DNA of 64,000 nt from Aliidiomarina quisquiliarum (GTDB lineage: Bacteria; Pseudomonadota; Gammaproteobacteria; Enterobacterales; Alteromonadaceae), in assembly GCF_023922585.1 (NCBI RefSeq), contig NZ_JAMFTN010000010.1, positions 420 through 64,419 on the forward strand, given 5' to 3'. Both the position numbers and the translations under genes were made by a program. Under the pieces are notes generated by a model. The model saw only the letters and a program-made list of their open reading frames with translations, was not told the DNA's origin and searched no databases. This document shows, one piece after another, positions 58,855-64,000 of the stretch (its first letter is position 1; the number at the start of each line of letters is the position of its first letter).

Positions 58855-59797
58855 AGTTCATTAGCTTTTGGTAGCGGCGCTCTAGTAGCTCTTCCTGTGA
58901 AAAGCCTTTTAATGACACTAAGTCAGCTGTAATACGTTCTTTTACCTTCGCAGTAACAGCAGCAAAGTCACGATGCGCACCACCTAACGGCTCCTCAATA
59001 ATGGCATCAATTAATCCAAGCTCTAGCGAACGCTGGGCAGTTACCCCCATCGCTGCGGCAGCAAGGTCGGCTTTGGTTGCACTTTTCCATAAAATAGATG
59101 CGCAACCTTCAGGTGAAATTACCGAATAAGTACTGTATTGCAGCATATTTACGCGGTCGCCCACACCAATAGCCAAGGCACCACCAGAGCCCCCTTCGCC
59201 AATAACAGTGCACACGGTAGGCACGGTTAAACGCGACATAACTTTCAGGTTACGGGCAATAGCTTCGCTTTGTCCGCGCTCCTCAGCGCCCACGCCAGGG
59301 TAAGCACCCGGGGTGTCGATAAAGGTAACAATAGGCATGTTAAAACGCTCGGCCATTTCCATCAGGCGCAGCGCTTTACGATAACCTTCAGGTTTAGGCA
59401 TGCCAAAGTTTCGACGCACTTTTTCCCGGGTTTCACGACCTTTTTGTTGGCCAATAATCATTACAGGGCTGCCGTCTAAACGGCCAATACCACCAACAAT
59501 AGCTTTATCGTCGGCATAAGCTCGATCACCAGCCAGTTCGTCGAAGTCAGTAAAAATAGACTCAATATAGTCTAAGGTATATGGCCGCTGTGGATGCCGA
59601 GCCAACTGCGCCACTTGCCATGCACCTAAGTTTGCAAATATTTTTTTAGTGAGTTCAGTGCGCTTTTTACGCAGCTGCTTCACTTCCGTTTCTAAATCAA
59701 TGTCCAATCCGCCTTTTGCACCCACCGCTTGTAATTCATCGATTTGTGCCTGTAATTCAGCTATTGGCTTTTCAAACTCTAAAAAACTCTGTTTCAT
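58841..59797 (-). CDS. accA: Acetyl-CoA carboxylase carboxyltransferase subunit alpha
   Basis: A 318-residue subunit of the enzyme making malonyl-CoA for fatty-acid synthesis. It has a helical N-terminus ([16 protein letters not shown]) and the crotonase-type core with [12 protein letters not shown] and [15 protein letters not shown]. Length and order match E. coli AccA. It starts 14 bases after dnaE, as is standard. Confidence 0.98.
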   Translation of the reverse strand: MKQSFLEFEKPIAELQAQIDELQAVGAKGGLDIDLETEVKQLRKKRTELTKKIFANLGAWQVAQLARHPQRPYTLDYIESIFTDFDELAGDRAYADDKAIVGGIGRLDGSPVMIIGQQKGRETREKVRRNFGMPKPEGYRKALRLMEMAERFNMPIVTFIDTPGAYPGVGAEERGQSEAIARNLKVMSRLTVPTVCTVIGEGGSGGALAIGVGDRVNMLQYSTYSVISPEGCASILWKSATKADLAAAAMGVTAQRSLELGLIDAIIEEPLGGAHRDFAAVTAKVKERITADLVSLKGFSQEELLERRYQKLMNFGYC

Positions 59798-59811
59798 TTG
59801 TACGTGTCCGA

Positions 59812-62800
59812 TTAAGATTCAAAGTTCAAACGCACATCACCTTCACCAACCACTAATTCAAGTTGGTAAAGCAGATCGTCTGTTGGTTCGACGTACCATT
59901 GAGCCGGCGTTAATAAACTTACGCTGGCCCCCTCAATTTTGCAGTCAAGCTGTACAGGACAGGTGCCACGCGACGCCTGCTGTAGGGTTTCTATTAGGCG
60001 TCGACTCAGCCGATTTTGATCGTTGTTTTGCTCGGCTTCCAAGTTTACCGAAACCTTGATCGATTTGACAAACTGAGCGCGTGCTTGTTCCAACGTCATC
60101 ATTTCACTGGCTGTCATTGTATTCCCACCATTGAAGTGATCAAAGCCGACCTCTCCTTTAACCCACACTACTTGGTCTTTTGCTAGTAGTGCTTCATGCT
60201 GTTCAAATACGTCGGAATAAAAACGTATGTCTAGCCGCGCCGACTTATCATCTAAGGTGACCAAACCCCAGCGTTGGCCTTTTTTGCTCACCATAGCGCG
60301 CACATCAAGTATTAAACCTGCCACCGCAACCTGATTACCGCGGCCGGTGGCATCAATGTCGCTTAAGCGGCCATGAGTATAATGTTTAAGCTCTGCACGA
60401 TAACGGTTTACCGGATGGCCGGTTAAGTATAAGCCTAATGTTTCTCGCTCGCCTTCTAACCACTGACCTTCGGGCCAATGGGGCACCATAACAAAGGCTT
60501 CTTCTACTTGCTCTGGTGCTTCCACCATGAGGCCAAACAAGTCGGCTTGCCCTGCAGCTTCTGCTTGCGCCGCTTGCTCTGCTTGGCGCATGGCTTTTTC
60601 CAAGGTTGCTAATAGGGCAGCTCGATGCGGCCCAAGGTTATCGAGTGCACCAGCTTTAATTAATCGCTCCATCACGCGGCGATTTAACTTTTTTAAGTCC
60701 ACCCGCCGACAAAAATCAAACAAGTCGCTAAAAGGCCCATTTTGCCGTGCCGTTATTATCGACTCAATAGGGCCTTCACCTACGCCTTTAATTGCTCCGA
60801 TACCATACACGATGTGTAAGTTTTCATCGACGCTAAATTTATGCTGCCCTACGTTCACATCTGGTGGCAGTATTTTAACTCCCATCCGGTCGCATTCGTC
60901 TACTAGGGTGACAATTTTATCGGTGTTGTCCATGTCTGCCGACATCACTGCAGCCATGTACTCAGCTGGGTAATGAACCTTTAACCACAGGGTTTGGTAG
61001 GCCACCAACGCGTAAGCTGCCGAGTGAGACTTGTTAAAGCCATAGCCAGCAAACTTTTCTACTAAGTCAAATATTTTTACCGCCAAGTCGGGGTCGATAC
61101 CATTGTCTCGTGCGCCAGCTTCAAATAAGTCTCGCTGTGCAGCCATTTCCTCAGGTTGTTTTTTACCCATAGCGCGCCGCAGTAAGTCGGCACCCCCTAG
61201 GGTATAACCCGCCATTACCTGAGCAATTTGCATCACTTGCTCTTGATACAAAATAACCCCATAAGTAGGCTCTAAAATGGGCTTTAAACACTCGTGTTGG
61301 TAAGTGGCGTCTGGGTAGGACAAAACTTCTCGGCCATGCTTTCGGTCGATAAAGTTGTCCACCATGCCCGATTGCAACGGGCCAGGCCTAAACAAGGCCA
61401 CTAAAGCAATAATATCTTCAAAGTTGTCGGGCAACTGCCGTTTAATCAGTTCTTTCATACCCCGCGATTCAAGCTGGAATACTGCAGTGGTTTCGGCTTT
61501 TTTTAGCGACCGATAACAGGCTTTGTCATCGAGAGGAATGTTCGCAATATCAAGAAGTTCAGCACCACTTTGTTGCAACCTTACATTTGCCATATCTACC
61601 GCCCACTGAATAATAGTGAGGGTTCTTAAGCCGAGGAAGTCGAACTTTACTAAGCCGGCCGTTTCCACATCGTCTTTGTCAAACTGAGTTACTGGGTGGT
61701 TGCCTTCTTCGTCACAATAGAGCGGTGCAAAGTCAATAATTTTCGTCGGAGCAATAACCACTCCACCGGCGTGCTTACCCGCGTTACGGTTTACCCCTTC
61801 TAAGCGCCGGGCCATGTCAATAAGCTCACGTACTTCGTTGTCTTCCTCGTATAACTGCGGTAGGCGCGGCTCTTCTTTAAATGCAGCCGCTAAGGTCATA
61901 CCTGGTGTACTCGGGATTAGCTTTGAAATACGATCAACAAAGCCATAGGGGTGGCTTAAAACACGGCCTACGTCGCGCACTACGGCTTTCGCGGCCATAG
62001 TACCAAAGGTTATAATTTGCGATACGGCTTCACGGCCATATAGTTCAGCTACGTGCTCAATCACTTCGTCGCGGCGGTCCATACAAAAGTCCACGTCGAA
62101 GTCGGGCATGGAAACCCGCTCAGGGTTTAGAAAGCGCTCAAATAGCAAGTCAAATTCAAGTGGGTCGAGGTCAGTTATTTTTAACGCATAAGCCACTAAT
62201 GAACCTGCGCCCGAGCCTCGCCCTGGGCCCACAGGAATGCCGTTGTCTTTACTCCACTGAATAAACTCCATAACCACCAAAAAGTAGCCAGGAAAGCCCA
62301 TTTCATTGATCACGCGGAGTTCAATAGCCAAACGCTCTTCATACTCGGCACGCTTACCTGCTCTTACTTCAGGGTCAGGAAATAACAGCTGCAGCCGTTC
62401 TTCGAGTCCCTCTTCCGACTTCATCACCAAGAAGTCTTCCGTGGACATATCGCCGGTCGGGAAGTTCGGTAAATAATACTTGCCCAGTTCTAATTCCAAA
62501 TTGCAGCGTTTAGCTATTTCAACCGTATTTTCCAGAGCTTCCGGTATATCTGCAAACAACTCCTGCATTTCTTGTTCACTGCGTAGGTACTGTTGCGGGC
62601 TATACTTTTGTGGTCGGCGCGGGTCTGCCAAGGTATAGCTGTCGTGAATTGCCACTCGAATTTCATGTGCTTCAAAATCGTCAGCATGAAGAAAAACCAC
62701 GTCGTTGGTGGCAACAACAGGCAAATTGTTCTGCTGTGCAAAAGCCACCGCCGCATGTAAATACTCTTCTTCACGGGCACGACCGGTGCGGGTTAATTCA

Positions 62801-63303
62801 AGATAAAAGCGCTCTGGAAAATGTTGCTGATAAAATGCCAGCAATTGTTCAAGCGCAGTATTATTCGCTTTTAATAAAGCTTCACCAATATCGCCCTGCA
62901 TACCACCAGAAAGTAAAATCAAGCCTTCACCGTAAGTGGCTAGCCAGTCTTGTTCAATGCAAGGCGTATCAAATTTATGCCCACGTAAATAGGCATTGGA
63001 AATAAGTTCGGTAAGGTTTTTATACCCCTGCATATTCATTACTAATGCCGTAAGGCGCAGCGGGGTTTCAGGAAAATGCTCGCTAAGAACACGTAAATCA
63101 ACGCCAACAATAGGTTTAATACCCAACTTACGCGCGTGCTGGTAATAGCGCACTAAGCCAAACATATTCATTTCATCGGTTAATGCCATGGCTGGCATAT
63201 TTAAATCGGCAACACTCTGACACAGCGGCTTTATTTTCTGTAGGCCGTCTACGATAGAAAAGTCGCTGTGAATACGTAAATGAATAAAAGTGGTCTGGCT
63301 CAT
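59812..63303 (-). CDS. dnaE: DNA polymerase III alpha subunit
   Basis: The 1163-residue replicative polymerase. It has an N-terminal PHP domain ([14 protein letters not shown]), the catalytic Asp pair ([18 protein letters not shown]), fingers and thumb with [19 protein letters not shown], and C-terminal HhH and OB regions. The ATG at 63303 ([16 protein letters not shown]) is chosen by alignment with the family; a longer frame to 63408 has no support. The proofreading subunit is separate, as in all DnaE-type enzymes. rnhB, usually just upstream, is 11 kb away. Confidence 0.97.
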   Translation of the reverse strand: MSQTTFIHLRIHSDFSIVDGLQKIKPLCQSVADLNMPAMALTDEMNMFGLVRYYQHARKLGIKPIVGVDLRVLSEHFPETPLRLTALVMNMQGYKNLTELISNAYLRGHKFDTPCIEQDWLATYGEGLILLSGGMQGDIGEALLKANNTALEQLLAFYQQHFPERFYLELTRTGRAREEEYLHAAVAFAQQNNLPVVATNDVVFLHADDFEAHEIRVAIHDSYTLADPRRPQKYSPQQYLRSEQEMQELFADIPEALENTVEIAKRCNLELELGKYYLPNFPTGDMSTEDFLVMKSEEGLEERLQLLFPDPEVRAGKRAEYEERLAIELRVINEMGFPGYFLVVMEFIQWSKDNGIPVGPGRGSGAGSLVAYALKITDLDPLEFDLLFERFLNPERVSMPDFDVDFCMDRRDEVIEHVAELYGREAVSQIITFGTMAAKAVVRDVGRVLSHPYGFVDRISKLIPSTPGMTLAAAFKEEPRLPQLYEEDNEVRELIDMARRLEGVNRNAGKHAGGVVIAPTKIIDFAPLYCDEEGNHPVTQFDKDDVETAGLVKFDFLGLRTLTIIQWAVDMANVRLQQSGAELLDIANIPLDDKACYRSLKKAETTAVFQLESRGMKELIKRQLPDNFEDIIALVALFRPGPLQSGMVDNFIDRKHGREVLSYPDATYQHECLKPILEPTYGVILYQEQVMQIAQVMAGYTLGGADLLRRAMGKKQPEEMAAQRDLFEAGARDNGIDPDLAVKIFDLVEKFAGYGFNKSHSAAYALVAYQTLWLKVHYPAEYMAAVMSADMDNTDKIVTLVDECDRMGVKILPPDVNVGQHKFSVDENLHIVYGIGAIKGVGEGPIESIITARQNGPFSDLFDFCRRVDLKKLNRRVMERLIKAGALDNLGPHRAALLATLEKAMRQAEQAAQAEAAGQADLFGLMVEAPEQVEEAFVMVPHWPEGQWLEGERETLGLYLTGHPVNRYRAELKHYTHGRLSDIDATGRGNQVAVAGLILDVRAMVSKKGQRWGLVTLDDKSARLDIRFYSDVFEQHEALLAKDQVVWVKGEVGFDHFNGGNTMTASEMMTLEQARAQFVKSIKVSVNLEAEQNNDQNRLSRRLIETLQQASRGTCPVQLDCKIEGASVSLLTPAQWYVEPTDDLLYQLELVVGEGDVRLNFES

Positions 63304-63533
63304 TAACTCATCTTTATTATGCAGGTTTGCTCTATTGTGCCTTAAACCACGGGTAGGGAAAAGGCTTGCCCACCTACTTAGGCCGAATGTTTGCTTACAT
63401 TTATTCACTCAAAAAGGCTTTAAACGCTAACAGCCAAACTAACTCTTTGGTAGTATTGGTCAATCTATGACCTTTATTATAGGCTGAACAATACCAGCTA
63501 AAGCAGTATGACCAGCAAGGAAGCAGTAAATTT

Positions 63534-64000
63534 ATGAAGTCATTAAACGTCGACGAAAGCTCTGCTGTTCTTTACAGCATGAAAATAAAAAACAATGTTG
63601 CTATTCCCGAGTGGGTTAGTGAAAACGTTGAAAAAGTCACCGGCTATAGCCCCGCCCAAGTTATTCAACCCGCCTGGTGGAATAAATGTATCCACCCCGA
63701 TGATCAACAAATTGAAGTCGACGTTAATGAAAAGCTTATTAGCGAAGGCTACATTACTTACGAATATCGCTTTATGTTTGCTAATGGTAAATACCATTGG
63801 TTGCGTGATGAAATGCGCGTTATTCATAATGATGAACAGGACCACATAGAAATTTTAGGCGTTTGGCGTGACATTACCGAAGAGCGGAATAGTAAAGCCA
63901 AACTACTTGCCCACGAAGAGCGCTTGCGTTTTGTTTTTGAAGCCACCGGCGATGGCTTTTGGGATTGGAACATTAACGACCACATTGTGCTTTTTTCAGA
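63534..64000 (+). CDS. PAS-domain signalling protein, N-terminal part (cut by window edge)
   Basis: The open frame from ATG 63534 (AAGGA 11 bases upstream) runs off the window after 155 codons. It holds a PAS/PAC domain (EWVSENVEKVTGYSPAQVIQ ... YEYRFMFANGKYHWLRDE, ending GVWRDITEERN) and the start of a second PAS domain (LRFVFEATGDGFWDWNI). There is no signal peptide or membrane helix. The output domain (GGDEF/EAL or histidine kinase) lies beyond the edge. It is divergent from dnaE. Confidence 0.85.
   Translation, partial: MKSLNVDESSAVLYSMKIKNNVAIPEWVSENVEKVTGYSPAQVIQPAWWNKCIHPDDQQIEVDVNEKLISEGYITYEYRFMFANGKYHWLRDEMRVIHNDEQDHIEILGVWRDITEERNSKAKLLAHEERLRFVFEATGDGFWDWNINDHIVLFS

Overview
This 64 kb window is chromosomal DNA of moderate GC from a marine-type gammaproteobacterium. 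The protein set (DUF3108 protein next to purMN, long-form FadE, NsrR, rhombosortase with a GlyGly-CTERM-like S8 protease, Bkd complex, AbgT, several GGDEF proteins) fits the Alteromonadales, most likely the Idiomarinaceae or a close relative. That placement is an inference from protein content; no rRNA gene is present. I saw no tRNA, rRNA, CRISPR array, prophage or integron. The one mobile-element trace is the 3' end of an IS256-family insertion sequence at the left edge.

Layout. 1-12 kb: a respiratory nitrite-to-N2O module interleaved with unrelated genes. It holds nirS (cytochrome cd1 nitrite reductase with an extra N-terminal cytochrome c domain) with a haem-type TonB receptor behind it, a PadR/HAAS pair, a small lipoprotein, mgtE with an exported partner, and then a small membrane protein, a diheme NorC and NorB. 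12-24.6 kb: a diguanylate cyclase, zapE, two MFS exporters, a 5'-truncated diguanylate cyclase with tsx, a P450, a dienelactone hydrolase, nsrR with a divergent small membrane protein, wrbA, and a GNAT/C39 fusion. 24.7-36.4 kb: purMN, DUF3108, fadE with a FadR-like box, a thioesterase and a 2OG oxygenase, a 1356-aa secreted subtilase, and a lipoprotein. 36.4-45.3 kb: an RND efflux pair behind a perfect-armed palindrome and a tiny leader ORF, then S9 peptidase plus rhombosortase, and a small outer-membrane protein. 45.4-64 kb: abgT, argE-rnhB-SDR, the Bkd complex, DUF599-astE, a patatin, a GGDEF protein, dnaE-accA-tilS, and the start of a PAS protein.

How they work together. NirS makes NO in the periplasm, NorCB reduces it to N2O, and NsrR is the likely NO-sensing repressor. 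The haem d1 synthesis genes and the NorQ/NorD maturation proteins are not in the window. The rhombosortase and its probable substrate, the S8 protease, lie within 6 kb of each other. FadE, the thioesterase and Bkd point to fatty-acid and branched-chain amino-acid catabolism.

The most unusual points are the extra cytochrome domains fused to both NirS and NorC, the haem-type receptor co-transcribed with nirS, an undescribed Cys/His-tailed membrane protein translationally coupled to norC, a probable AUU start codon, a short TilS with an altered PP-loop, and a micro-ORF coupled to an RND adaptor.
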